Assembly (NCBI GenBank): GCA_026874595.1
Contig: CM049308.1
Coordinates: 42,727,327-42,791,326 of the forward strand
Direction of reading: 5' to 3'
Length of the DNA: 64,000 nt
Source: Sipunculus nudus
Taxonomy: Eukaryota; Annelida; Sipuncula; Golfingiida; Sipunculidae
This document shows, one piece after another, positions 34,206-46,900 of the stretch (the stretch's first letter is position 1; each line of letters starts with the position of its first letter). Below the pieces are notes generated by a model. The model searched no databases, was not told the origin of the DNA, and worked only from the letters and a program-made list of their open reading frames with translations. A program made the translations under genes and the position numbers.

Positions 34206-36656
34206 CAGTGAAACCCCTCAATAGCGGACAGTCACAGAACAGGACGAAAGGTCCGCTATGGTGGGATGTCCACCCCAGAGGGGGTCAAGTCATCCATGAA
34301 TTTTTTCCAGTACTGCTATTTTCAATGTCCATATTATATGTAAATTAATTTTAATACAAGTTGTTTTTATTTATATCTGTTTCATTTATGAGGCCATTAC
34401 ATGAATTTTATTTGGGTCATAAACCTAAATATTTGTTGGAGAATTAATGGAATTTTCCAATATTGACTAACCTCAGCAGGACTTATTCATTGAGATGTTG
34501 TATGTTGTCTTGACGTTATTCCTACATATCTGTCAAAATTCCTAACTACTCACTCTTTTCCTGGTCTTAAATGAATCATATACTAAGTAAAATAACTTCT
34601 GTTAAGCCATCTTCAGCAGCATAAACTGACACTTGGCAAGTTAACATGGTTTTTTCCATCTATCAACATGAGAAACAATATTTTTCACCAAATATGGGAA
34701 TATTCAAGATCAAGGCCACTCTCAAAAAGCTTTCCAAGACAGATAAACATGCCAAAAGATCAGGCTTATACATCTATCCACTCCTCAGATATTAGCCATT
34801 TTTACCAAAAGGAAACTGATGGATGGAAACCACCAAAAAAAAAACTGCTGATGGCGCCGCTAGTCTTGTATACTAGACTGAGGCTGACAAGATTGAAAGA
34901 CATGAACAATTTCAGGCAAATCACTTCTGAGAGAAGGGCATTAAATTATTTATTCTATGAAAATGGGAAGATAGGGGGCGCCACCTGTCTGGTCTACAAG
35001 AAAACCCTCCAAGATGTATGTACATACCAAATTTCAGACCAATACATGGAACCACTCCTGAGATATGAGCAATTTTCACTTAAAGCAAATGTACGGATGA
35101 TCGCCACAAGAAAACAATTGCAGATGGCACCACCAGTCTTGAATACAAGATGAAGGTGTACAAGATCTATAGACATGCACAATTTCAGGCCATTAGGTGA
35201 AACACTCCTGAGAAAAGGGGATTAATTTATTCTATGAAAATGGTAAGGTAGTTGGTGCCACCTGTCTGGTTTATGAGAAAACTCTCGAAGATGGATGTAC
35301 ATGCCAAATTTCAGACCAACACATTGAACACTCCTGAGATATGAGCAATTTTAACCTAAATCAAAGGTACGGATGGACGCCGCAAAAAAAAATATTGCAG
35401 ATGACTCCACCAGTCTTGAATATGAGACAGAGGTATTCAAAATCTATGGAAAAGCACAATTTCAGGCCAATAATGCAAAACAGTAATGTAGGTGGCACCA
35501 CCTGTATGCTTAATGAGAAAAATCTCCAAGATAGATGTACATGGCAAATTTCAGACCTATACATTGAACCACTCCTGAGATATGAGCAATTTTCACTTTA
35601 AGCAAATGTACAGATGGACACCACACAAAAACGAATGCAGATGGCACCACCAGTCTTGAATATAAGATGGAGGTATTCAAGATCAATGGACAGGCACAAT
35701 TTTGACTTATAATGCTCACAGTACTGTCAAGTGGCAATGATTGAGTATTTAAAGGCTCGAAAACAAAAAAGGACAGAAGGTGGCACCACTTGTCTTCTGC
35801 AGAAGACAAAGCTATCCAAGATTTTCAGTCAATTTGATTTTTGGACTAATCCATGAAAGATTTCTTGAGATATTAAAAATTTGTGTTAATTACCCCCAAA
35901 ATGTAAATATTCAAGGTCAAGGACACTTTCCTATTAAAGGTCATGACCCCATTTTTAAAAGGCTGTCCTCCTCTCACCCATATATGCACATGTCAAGTTT
36001 CATAAAGATTTATGGAATGTTTTTTGAGTTATCTTGCCTGAAAGAAATATCTGTGGCGGCAGCGGCAGCGCGACCATGCCTAAACCATAGTATCCTGACT
36101 TTGTCTTGAGATTAACGTCTTTGATCACCTTTGAGCTGCCCATGCAACCAATGTCCAGATAAGGTGAAAGGTCATAACCTGTGACCATTTATATGTTAAA
36201 ACACCTGGCAAGGCAATTCAATTAATATCCTTGGTTCCAGACCTATGGAAGAATAATGTGGCCAAAAATCAGGTTGTCACTTCAGTGAAAGTTCTACAAA
36301 TGAGAAATATGCATATACTGTTGCTTTTTTGCTTTGAATATTAAAAGTCACAGATTACAAACTTAAAGGCAAGTGGAGTGAAAATGTGTTTTGTTTTGTT
36401 CTATTGCTAATAATCTAAATAATGAGATTATTTTAAAGTCATGAGAATCGTACCAGGATCAGAACATTGGGTCTGTTAGGTGTCCGTTAGCAGAGTAAAC
36501 TGTTGGGCAGACAAAAAGTGTCCATTGTCCTGAATAGCGGAGATGTCTGCCCAAGACGGGTCATTTTAGTAGCAAATAGGGTTTGGTCATTCCTAAGACT
36601 GTCCGTTACACAGGGTGTCCACCTAAAAAGGTTGCCTGCAGTGGGGGGTTTCACTG
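34206..36656. mobile_element. Pogo-like TIR element, 2.45 kb, non-autonomous
   Basis: The left end CAGTGAAACCCCTCAATAGC and the right end (reverse complement CAGTGAAACCCCCCAC) are terminal inverted repeats. Both are flanked by TA (34204-34205, 36657-36658). CAGTGAAACC ends with a GCGGACA block inside and TA duplication are typical of the pogo branch of Tc1/mariner. No DDE transposase frame is present. The middle (about 34840-35830) is instead a tandem array of the palindrome/GAGATAT module. Confidence 0.75.
34840..35830. repeat. ~135-bp module array inside the pogo-like element
   Basis: Palindrome-type words (GATGGCGCCGC, GGGGCGCCACC, GATGGCACCACC, GGTGCCACC, GGTGGCACCACC) occur at about 34850, 34977, 35123, 35252, 35491, 35640 and 35780. 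A phrase such as ACCACTCCTGAGATATGAGC lies about 70 bp after several of them (35050, 35327, 35566). The same period and order are seen in the Helitron-like array at 27825-29530. Confidence 0.8.
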
Positions 36657-36659
36657 TAT

Positions 36660-39600
36660 ACATATAGATATATGTGGACTTGCTTGGCCTGCTGTTATGT
36701 TACTGGACTGAGCAACATCTCAGAAATATATAGAGACATCCATAATCTAACCTGTGAACATTTGTTATTAGTAGGTTATTATATCATTTGAGCAGTCAAT
36801 AAACAGTAAGAAGACATCTGAGGCATCACCTAATTCTGAGCCAGAACTCTACAGAACAAGGGACCTATGGGTCACACCACTCAGCATAATTTGCTTATGA
36901 CAGAAAAATATCAATTACTGTTGGACAATTTTTGTTATATTGTTGCACCTGAAAATGTAAATCCTTATTGGATAGCTCTTCTCCAAAGCCTGTTAGAAAT
37001 ACTGCTGAATATGCCTCATATTACATGGTCTTTACAAAGTATACATATATTCACACACTCTGAAGTCCTGAATGTCAACAAGGTATTTATAAACATGTAT
37101 AAACTCTAACTAAGTAATAAATGAATTGCCCTTGTGAAGGTGATATGTGTATTCTTTCAAGGAACAGCCAGTAACCACCACAAAAACATATCAGGAACTG
37201 TTAACACTGTTCCCACAGCCCTACCCACTAAATCTTCATATTTCATCAAATCAATTTTCTAGGGACAAACATTGATCATCATATGATGAAAGCTGATGAA
37301 TGTTTACTTTGTTAGTGAGAAGAGCAGCAAAATAAAATGGCCTCCTCTGACACAGCAACATTCATTTTTCCCTGTAATCCAGGAGAGATGTGTCATGCCT
37401 ACACTCTCAATGATAAGTTACATTACAATTTTTTTTATATTTTATTATAATCAATTCATATAATCACTATTTTTTCCTTGCATTTTAGAAAAGTGCTCAC
37501 ATGAGAAGCTGATTGACAGGGGTAGTGGGTAGAGTATCTCTGACAAACTAGTGTCTAAGGTGATCATGTACAGGAAAAAAAGACACTGCACCTACCTCCT
37601 GATCAACTCAAAAACATAACTTTCAACATCTCTGAAGGCATCACTTGTAAGACAGACACATGGGTTAATGTACAGAGTTAACAACTGATTAACTAAATTT
37701 ATGATCACAGCAGTATGGGACATCCCTGTTTCTTGAGATTCTTCAATAAGAACAAGGCACAGTTATCCCTGAAATGTCTGTATGCGATGGCCCTGATGTC
37801 CCATATGAGGCTATATGAGTCCACAGCCCTGGTCTACAAGAAGTACAATAAACAATCCACCATACATACCTCCACCAAACTCTGTTTAAAAATGAGGACT
37901 AGTGTCCCCTATAGGACACTTTATGAATTATGTACAAGATACCATGCATATCTTGCCCTTAAATCAGTAAGACTGGCAGGAAGTTGGAAACGAGGCTTAC
38001 AGAACACAAGAAATCCATCAGAGACACAGAAAACATGGCCTACACAAGACCTCAGTGTACAGCATCTGCTCACATACTGCACAAATCAGCTCTGGCGGAT
38101 CACACCAGCCAAGAAAACCATGTAATCAACTAGGACAGCATTACCATGATGGCTGGAGAAACAGACAGGCAAACCAGATTCATCCGCAAGGCCATTCACA
38201 TCCAGGAAGGACAGACCTGATGTGCTAAATTATAACAAGGACAAAACCACCTTCCCCAACTCTACAACCTGCTCTTTGCTCCAAAACACCATCCCCAAGT
38301 CTGACAGAGTCCACCAGTATGAGTGGACAAAACTGTCACAACAAACTGTAAGTGGTAGGGCATTACAAACCTATATGTGATGTAAGGCATGCACGCTACC
38401 TAAAAGGCACCTTGTGTCCCTGATTTCACCCCTTGTTCCAACACAAATAAACTGAAATAATTCTTATATTTCAAAGAAATAAGTGAAAACCAACATGTAA
38501 TGATAATGTGAGACTTATCCTGTCAATCCGAGACAGTGAATTATGGTAATGAAGATGGATATGTGGAAAGTGCTGGAGGAAACACCCTAATCAATGTACA
38601 AGGCAAGGAAAATCTGAATGATTAAACTCTGACATCATGATTACATTAATTTTTTAAATCTGCAAAATATCTGCAGTTGTAAAATACTGCATGATTATGT
38701 ACCTATTTAATACAATATGTGTATCTTTTCTATTAATTATCCTAACTAAAAAAAAAAACTCTGACAGCTGCTGTAAGCTTTTATCATTACTGGTGTCTGT
38801 ATAGAATAACTTGCTAAACCATTACAATTCTTTAAATCAAAGAACAATCAGATGTAGGCCTAATATCTCTATCACAATACACTGTGAGGTCTCTTTTACT
38901 TATTTTAACAAGTTAATCAGGCAATCATGTGTTCTTCTACTGTCTTAAATTACAATTGGCCTTAAATAGGTTTACACTTGAGACTCAGTGTCAGTTTCTT
39001 AAATGGAGACCACAAGATTAAGAGTGACTGCCATTATATTCATATTTGAATCCTTAATAATTTGTTTCAGATTTACATTTTTTTAAACAAAACATATCTG
39101 GATAGAAGATCATTTGTCCGGTGAAGGGAGGCTTACTTTATCCAGGTAAAATGTACCTGCTTCTTTACAGGCTCCTGTCAGCCAACATGACTACATCAGC
39201 AAATTACTGTAAATGTAAAAACAGAAACATTTAACAAAATGGCAGATGTATATACATCTCTTACTGAAGTTTCAAATATGTGAAGGTATTTTTCTCTCAT
39301 GTTTTGGAAGAATACAGGGAAACGAAATGGCCTACTACAGTTTACTTAATTAATTCAGTAACGTCTGTCTCAATGTGGCAGATAGTGTCACCATTATTCA
39401 TTCTCCCAGAATAAATCCAATGATAATGCAGGGTCACTGCCAAAGTTTCCAAATTTGTTATAAGTATAACAAAAAATATCTTTATAAATGGAGAGTTGAC
39501 ACATTTAAGATTCCCTCTTCAAATTTAAGCTTGTTTCCGGTCAACAATAATATTACAAGGCCAACAAAAAAAGTTTGTTCTGACTGCTTATAGGCCTGAC

Positions 39601-39884
39601 ATTTTCCTGACTCCATCACTGGTTAAAGGTATGTAAAAGGCTTATATGATACAAGTCATTTCACACTAGCACCATTATTTGTATAAACCTGATGCCCCTG
39701 CCTTGATAGCTTCATGATACACAGGTAAGCTCCTTTTTATGGGCACCTTTCTGTTACATAAAACTGTGGTGGTTCAAAGAAGATTGGTTTCTGAGGTCCT
39801 AAACCCCTAATACATACAACAATATAATAAGACTGGCAAAACCTCAGGTACCACCACAATCAATAATAATAGCTTGAGCTGTAA
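36660..39884. other. Mostly unique sequence, one repeat head at 36856
   Basis: GGGACCTATGGGTCACACCA at about 36858 is a head of the hairpin-tailed repeat family, without a clear tail. An open frame of 136 codons (plus, 37715-38125) is Lys/Thr/Ser-rich and matches nothing I recognise. No splice-supported exon was found. Confidence 0.4.
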
Positions 39885-39888
39885 TTAA

Positions 39889-40425
39889 TAAGGGGCCTGT
39901 GGGTCATGGCACTCAGCTGAAATTGATTATGAGCATATTTGTAGAAAATCCTAGCAGTTGTGTTGTAATAATTATTCATTTATGCTAATAAGTTACAAAA
40001 TTTGCAATATACTGATCTAATTTCTGATATATATTCAAATATTTATCAATGCAGTTATATGCTTAAAAAACTCTCCAGCTTCCACAGTTACCAAGTGAAG
40101 TGAGTAAATATCATTCCTGCTGTTTTTATGAGGTACATTGTGTCCATAACTTCTATAAATTATGCAATATTCACTTAATTTCTGGCATGTACACAGGAAA
40201 TAAACAGGAATATATATATACCAGTTTTAACAAAACAACATGAGTAATATTGAGATTAGGCAGTCTTTAAGTGTAAAAATAGGTCTTCAATAGAAAATGG
40301 AGGTTTTCCTTAATTTCTAAAAGGAACAAAGTTGCAGACAGATGGTCAGACAGACGGAGAGACAGTCAACAGGCAAGGGGACAATGCTATAGCTCAGATG
40401 ACTTCTAGTCAGCTGTGCTAAAAAT
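39889..40425 (+). mobile_element. Hairpin-tailed repeat, short complete copy (0.54 kb)
   Basis: The head has GGGGCCTGTGGGTCATGGCA, then CTCAGCTGA. The 3' end is the tail hairpin TAGCTCAGATGACT / AGTC..GCTGTGCTA (40390-40420) plus A residues. The head word CTCAGCTGA and tail word TCAGCTG(A)G are inverted relative to each other. A tetranucleotide-like AGACAGACGG stretch precedes the tail, as in the longer copies. Non-coding. Confidence 0.65.
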
Positions 40426-40429
40426 TACA

Positions 40430-40825
40430 AACAAGGAATCTTAACAATGAAAATTACCTCAGTCTGCTGACAGATTAATTCACACCATAAAATTTCATGC
40501 CATTTCCTAAAATATTATCAATTAAAACTGCGATTAAAGGTACTCTTTGTATGCATTGTGTAAATATTTTCTTTCATATTTTGCATATATGTAAAATAAC
40601 TAACATAACCATTCTAAACTGGATGTAAAACACATTTTGACAATTTGCAACTTGATTAAAATCATGTAATTGTGCTTATTTTTGTGCATGAGAGAAAAAT
40701 CACACTTGCTTTTCTAGGATCAAGTAATTGTTATCATTTGCCAATGTCTACTAGTACAATGTAAAATGTCATAAAAATATAATTCTGATGTAGAAATTTA
40801 ACAGGGGAAACAGTAGTAAGTGGCA
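40430..40825 (-). other. Presumed 3' UTR region of the ACSS1-like gene
   Basis: About 395 bp lie between the stop codon and the hairpin-tailed repeat. No AATAAA or ATTAAA is present on the minus strand here, so the cleavage site is not identified and may use a variant signal or lie further on. Confidence 0.4.
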
Positions 40826-40993
40826 CTACTTGTTGTTGAGCAGTTCATCATGGTTCTGTACTATTGTAGCCACAACCGATGGATCAGCCAGTGTTGAAAT
40901 ATCTCCCAACTCTTCAGGTTTATTGGCTGCAACTTTGCGTAGAATTCTACGCATGATTTTCCCTGAGCGGGTCTTTGGGAGACCTGGTGCTAT
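40826..40993 (-). CDS. ACSS1: ACSS1-like terminal exon with motif A10 and stop
   Basis: 168 nt, 55 codons plus TAG (40828-40826). It starts [20 protein letters not shown]; the lysine of SGK is the catalytic A10 lysine. It continues through [14 protein letters not shown], as in ACSS1 and bacterial Acs, and ends LLNNK. Acceptor TTTCAG lies at 40996-40994. Confidence 0.95.
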   Translation of the reverse strand: MAPGLPKTRSGKIMRRILRKVAANKPEELGDISTLADPSVVATIVQNHDELLNNK

Positions 40994-43900
40994 CTGAAAT
41001 ACCAGAAAGAATCTACTTCACAATCTTAATGAACAAAGGATTTACCTACTGTCCTAGGAGATTTAAATTTTCCTCAAGGCTAAATCTATGCAGGTATGAA
41101 ACTGTACCAATCTATTGTCTATAGATTCAATCTATAGATTGTCACTGAACTTCCTTTATACTTGTATGAATCGAAACAAAACATAACAGGATGGGAAGCA
41201 ACAGTCCAGCTATAATGTTTTTTTTTTGTGATTTCCACATAATTGTTGACTGACCTGTTCTTTTTTCTCTTAGGGAGAGGATGTTCATTATTGCTGATAT
41301 TTTGACAGTCCAAACTCCTTCTCTGTGTTCATTTTACCTTTTAAATTTTTGAACACTCATTCTCTGTAGTTTACTCCTTGGGAAGGCAGCCTATTAGTTG
41401 CAAATACAAATCTTACAAAAAAATAACAAGGCCTCCAGGCCTAATGCAAACCTATGCCATGGGACATACATCATGTCAAATGCTTCAATGATAACATGCT
41501 TGACCATTATTTAAAAAGTACTTGACTACTTTTTGAGTACATGTGTGACATATACATATACAATGCAAGTTCTAAATATTCTGGACTAAGGTACAAGCAC
41601 CAATTAAACAAACGTCACTCTTGAAATATTGAAATGGATGGACACAACACAAAAATGATTATAGGTGGCACCACTAATATAGTGTATGAAAAAGCCCTAT
41701 GAAGATGCAAATTTCATGCACACATGTATTCAAACCACTCTTGAGATAGGTGCATAGATGCATGAAACCAAAAACAATTATAGGTTGAACCATAAGTCTT
41801 GTATACAATGAAACTATTTGAGATGAATGGACATGCACAATTTCAGGTTGTCATGTCAAATCACTCCTGAGAAATAAACAGGAACATACATTGTGCAAAA
41901 AAAAAATATTAATGTTAGGTGGCACAACCAGTCTTATGTTGACAAAGCTATCTGAGATGTATATATATGCAAAATATCTAACTGATACATTAAATCCCTC
42001 CTAAGAAATAAGCAGGGACATGCACTATGCAAAAAATATTGTATGTGGCAACACTGGAAAAGTATATGATGAAGCTATCCAAGATGTATGGACATGCATA
42101 TTTTTAGGCTAACATATATAAGATCCCTCCTGAGAAGCAGGGACGTACACTGCGCAAAAATCATTGTAGGTGGCAACACCAGTCTTGTATACGTAAAAAC
42201 CATCAAAGATGCATGGGCAGGCAAAAAAATCAAGCTGATACATCAAACTTCTCAGTCAATTAATTTCACTATGATGACCAAGCTCAACTGAAGAAGGCAG
42301 TTGCACTTGCACCAAAATGAACTGAAAACTAATTTGCAGTTGCGTCTACTGCACTGAGTGAACCCTTGACCTGTACCTAGCTGCACTGACTGAACTCTTG
42401 ACCTGTTGCCCAACCTGATACAGTTGGCAGTCTGCCAAAGCTATAAATAGATACATACTGAAATGTCGCCTGTTGCCAAATCTAAACAGTTGGCAGTCTA
42501 TCAAGCTATCTATAGATAAAGACAAAATTCTGGCCTGTTGTCAAATCTGTTTATACATACTAAAAGACTGACTACATTGCTTTTTTCATGCTGACATATT
42601 CAAGTGGCAAGGGGAATAGAGTGAGGTGTGTTGCATATTAGCATGGTTGTCTGCAGCGAAAACGTGAATGAAGGTGGTGCCACCTGTCATAAAATCGAGA
42701 ATGTTGTCCAGGATGTATAAACCTGCAAAATTTCAGGTGGATAAGTCAAACCACTGCTGAGATATGAGTGGTTTTATCCCAAGGCAGATGAACAGATGGA
42801 CACTGTGCATAAGTGGTTGCAGGTGGCACCACCAGTTTTGCTATGATGAAGAGCTATGTGAGATCTATACACAAGCAAAATTTTGGCTCAATCGGTCAAA
42901 CGGTTCCTGCGATATGAGCTTGGATGTCTGCAGAGTAAACATGAATTTAGGTGGTGCCACCTGTCATAAAATCTAGAAAGCTGTCCAGGATGTATAAACC
43001 TGCAAAATTTCAGGTGGATAAGTCAAACCACTGCTGAGATATGAATGATTTTATCCCAAGGCAGATGAACAGATGGACACTGTGCAAAAATGGTTGCAGA
43101 TGGCACCATTTTTTGGTATGTTATAAAGCTATAAAAGGGCTACATTTGTGCAAAATTTTCTAGCCTGATCGGTCAAACGGTTCCCGAGATATGTGGGTTT
43201 ATGTGTAGAAAAAGACCCGTAAAATGGACGCTGGGCAGTGAGGAAAGGTCAGAGGTCAACCAAAGATGAGGGCGCAGCAGTTCACATGTGACCAGATGTT
43301 AAACCTGATTCGCTTAAAATGCAAACCAAGATTTTTCAAACAGTTGAAAGATATAGTTCCAATAATCTGGGAATTCTGCATCTAGACATTGTGTCTAGAT
43401 GTCTAGACACCCGCCGGAGACAGGTCAGTTGTCATGGTGATGTCTGGACCCCCACCTATTTGTACTGAGTAACCTCTTGACTTGGCTGCTGAAACTCAGC
43501 ATGTTGTCAAATCTGTTTTCAAACACAGAAAGCATTTTTCAATTGGCTACAATGCTTTTTTAAAGCTGTATTTACCCAATCTATTCTTATAAAACTGGCA
43601 GAACCCTACCATAGAATAATTCTTGTAAAGTTTAAACCAATCAGCTTAACAGTTTCATTATAAATCAGTGTATAAGCTAGAAGAGTTTAAAATTACATTT
43701 TCGCTTTTAAAAAACACATCAATGTAGGTGGCACCACCAATACCTCAATTTCAGATATGACATATGTGACAAACATTGGTATAAAATTTGGTGATTATAG
43801 CTCTAGCCGTTTCTAGATTTTAATTTTAGTGTGCTTTTTTGGACTGATGACTTAGTTCAACCTACTGTAATTCAGCCAAAAATCTCCGAACTGGAATCAT

Positions 43901-46900
43901 TCAAACAAACTTGAGAGAGATTGTTCAAGTGATCATTTCTGTGAAATATTGGACAATTTGGCTGGAAAGTTTCTTCAAAGAAGATTTATTAAAGCTTTTT
44001 TAGCTTTTTCCCTATAAAATCTATGAAAATGCAGTTAGAAAAAAAAAAAATAAACAAAATCCGATAGAATTTTTCAGATGACTGATTATTTACAAAAAAA
44101 TTGGTGATGCTAGCTTCTGCGGTTTTCGAGATAGCTATGGTTAACGTACAGATGACACACGACGCATGACGCACGACACCGCACCATCGCATAAGCTCAC
44201 AGATTCGCTAAAAATGTTGAGAATAATAACAGATGCCAATTAAAAGCAAAATCAGAATATAGATATATTTTATTCATTTTTACAGCTAACACATAAGTTC
44301 GATATGGACACCAGTTATTTATGTTGCCTGTGCAGCTCTGCTTTTATACCCACCCGATCTGCTATAACAATAAATCTTATAGCTTTGTTTACCCAAGTAT
44401 CTTAGACTCTCCAAAAATTCAGCCAAAAATCATTTAAACTTAAATAAAGGCCACCTAAGATTCATTTTTGTGCTATGTTATTGAATTTGAAACACAAATT
44501 TTGTAAACAAAGACTATTGCAGCCCTGCGTTTGATGTAGGCTTACTTGGTCACAAGACCAACTTCAGCTGTACATGACTCTACCAAACTTTGTTATACAA
44601 TTGAGAGAACCCTACCCTTGGATAATTCTTGTGAAAAAATTAAACCATTCAGCTTGACAGTTTCATCATGAAACATTTTCAATGCAGAAGCTGAAAGGGG
44701 CTAAAATTAAGAGGTTTTGCCTGTAAAAAAATACAGACGATAAAGGTGGCACCACAATAATCACAAATATGAGTTATGTGACCAACATTTGCGCAAAACT
44801 TGGTGATGCTAGCTCCTGTTGTTTCTTTGATTGTTATATGTATGCTTAATTGGCCAAATGACTAAGTCTAAATTCATGTTACTCAGCCAAAATTCATCAA
44901 ACCTAAACCATTTCCACAAACTTGAGAAAGCTAATCTCTAAGATAATTTCTGTGAAATATTGAACAATTCGGCTGAAAGATTTTGGAGTAAAGCTCAGTT
45001 CCACAACATTTGATATGTGACTGACTTATGCATAAAATTTTGGGATGCTATCTCCTGCTTTTCCTGAAAAATTATAGGTTAATGTACTGATGACCGATGA
45101 CCCCGTACAAAAAAGGTCGATGCAGGCTGTGCAAACAATACCTCAATTTCAAACATAACTCATATTACCAACATTTGCATAAAACTTTGTGATGACAGCT
45201 CTAGCCTTTTCCATGATTGTAATTTTTTGTATGCTTTTTTTTGCGAAATGATGAAGTTCAGCTTCCTGTAAATCGGCAAAAAATCACCGAACTGAAACTG
45301 AAACTTTATTTGAAATATTGGACATTTTGGCTGGATGGTTTCAAAGAAGAAGATTTTTAAATGTATTTTAGCTTGTTCTCCTTAAAGTCATCGTCAATGC
45401 AGATGGCCAAAAAAAAAAATGCTCAAGCCGATAGAGGTTAATATATAGGACTTATTTTTCCATAAAATTTGGTGCTGGTAGCTCTGACAGGTTTTGATTT
45501 AGCATGGGTTAATGTTAGGATGACAGATGACCTTATTATATGATGATGATTCTGCATAAGCTCAAAGGTTCACTAAAAATTGAGAACTAGTCAGCAGGAC
45601 TCGCAGAGTAACAAACACCCAAGGAACCAATGCTTATCAGTGAACATTTGCACATGACATTACTGGCAAAAGCAAGAATATTATCATATTTTGTAATGCA
45701 AACCACATGGAATTTAATAATTTGTGAAAATCCAATATGTTTATAAATCACTTTCTTTCTTAAAGTTCTGAATTTAGGATATTACTCAAAATGGTCAAAC
45801 ATAGCAGAAGTCATGTTCTTTCATTAGGTCGTGATCCCTATAAGTAGATGTTGAAATCTCTGACAACAAATATGTATATACAAATTTCTGAAGTAATCAT
45901 GTCAATGATTATAAGAGTTATATTGCTAAGATTCCTGTCAGTAATAGGGGACTTAACTTCACATAAGGAATTGTAGATGGCACCATCAGTCTCAAGCAGA
46001 AGTTATCAAAGATCACCAGCTGTACCCAGTTTCTCAGGGATCATATCTTCACATTCTTTTTATATGAAATATTACTTGTGACTTTATTTAAAAGACAGTT
46101 TTCAAGGCAACTCTAATTATGACTTCATTTTCAACTGGCTTTGCTACTGACCCAGAAATGTGTACCTGCAACATCTGACATAAAAATCATTATCTTTTGT
46201 AATTGTTGCTGCAAAGGCAAAGTAGCTGAAACCACAGTGTCATCAACCTCAGTCAATGATACAATGAGGCATATTATTACAAGCAGAATATTATTTGACA
46301 ACCTTGAACACTGACACGGTTAAGAATCTGACTTTCAAGGTTTTGCCCTGTTACTCTCAGAATATGGGTCATTGTGACATCCCTAGGATTGTCACTATGT
46401 CAAGTTTGAACTTTCTACATCTTACATTTACATTTTGAGCCATGTTAAGTCAGACACACAGCTCAGATGCCCATGCATACATGCTGTGCTGCTGTCTTGG
46501 AAACACTGACAGGGCAGCTTCATCAATTCACCAGGAAACATTCACATACTCTGGGAATCTTTTTCCTCAAATAAACACAGCCAGTGAATAGTGGTAAAAA
46601 GTGCATGGACCTTACCTGAATGAGTTCTGGCACAGCGTAGGAAGCAATCTGCTGCTTGACAATAGTCTTCAGTTCACTAATTATCTGTTGCTCAGGCTCC
46701 TCAACCTCATCCTTCAGCACAATATATGCATACACACCTAGAAAACAAAGAGATTATGTTCTAGTGCAACAGTACCTTAAATCATTACATAAACAAGTGT
46801 AACAGACCTAGAACACACAGAATGTTCAAAGGGCAATGCTACTCATTGGGGTCTTGACAGTTGAGGGGTAAACATTGGGCTCTCTCGGCTGGAGTCCTGG

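Noticed and set aside
34668-35153. 161-codon frame inside the pogo-like element as a transposase
   Set aside because: It runs through the palindrome/GAGATAT array and shows no DDE catalytic motif or helix-turn-helix.
37715-38125. 136-codon plus-strand frame
   Set aside because: No recognisable domain; compositionally plausible but unsupported, with no repeats or splice sites.
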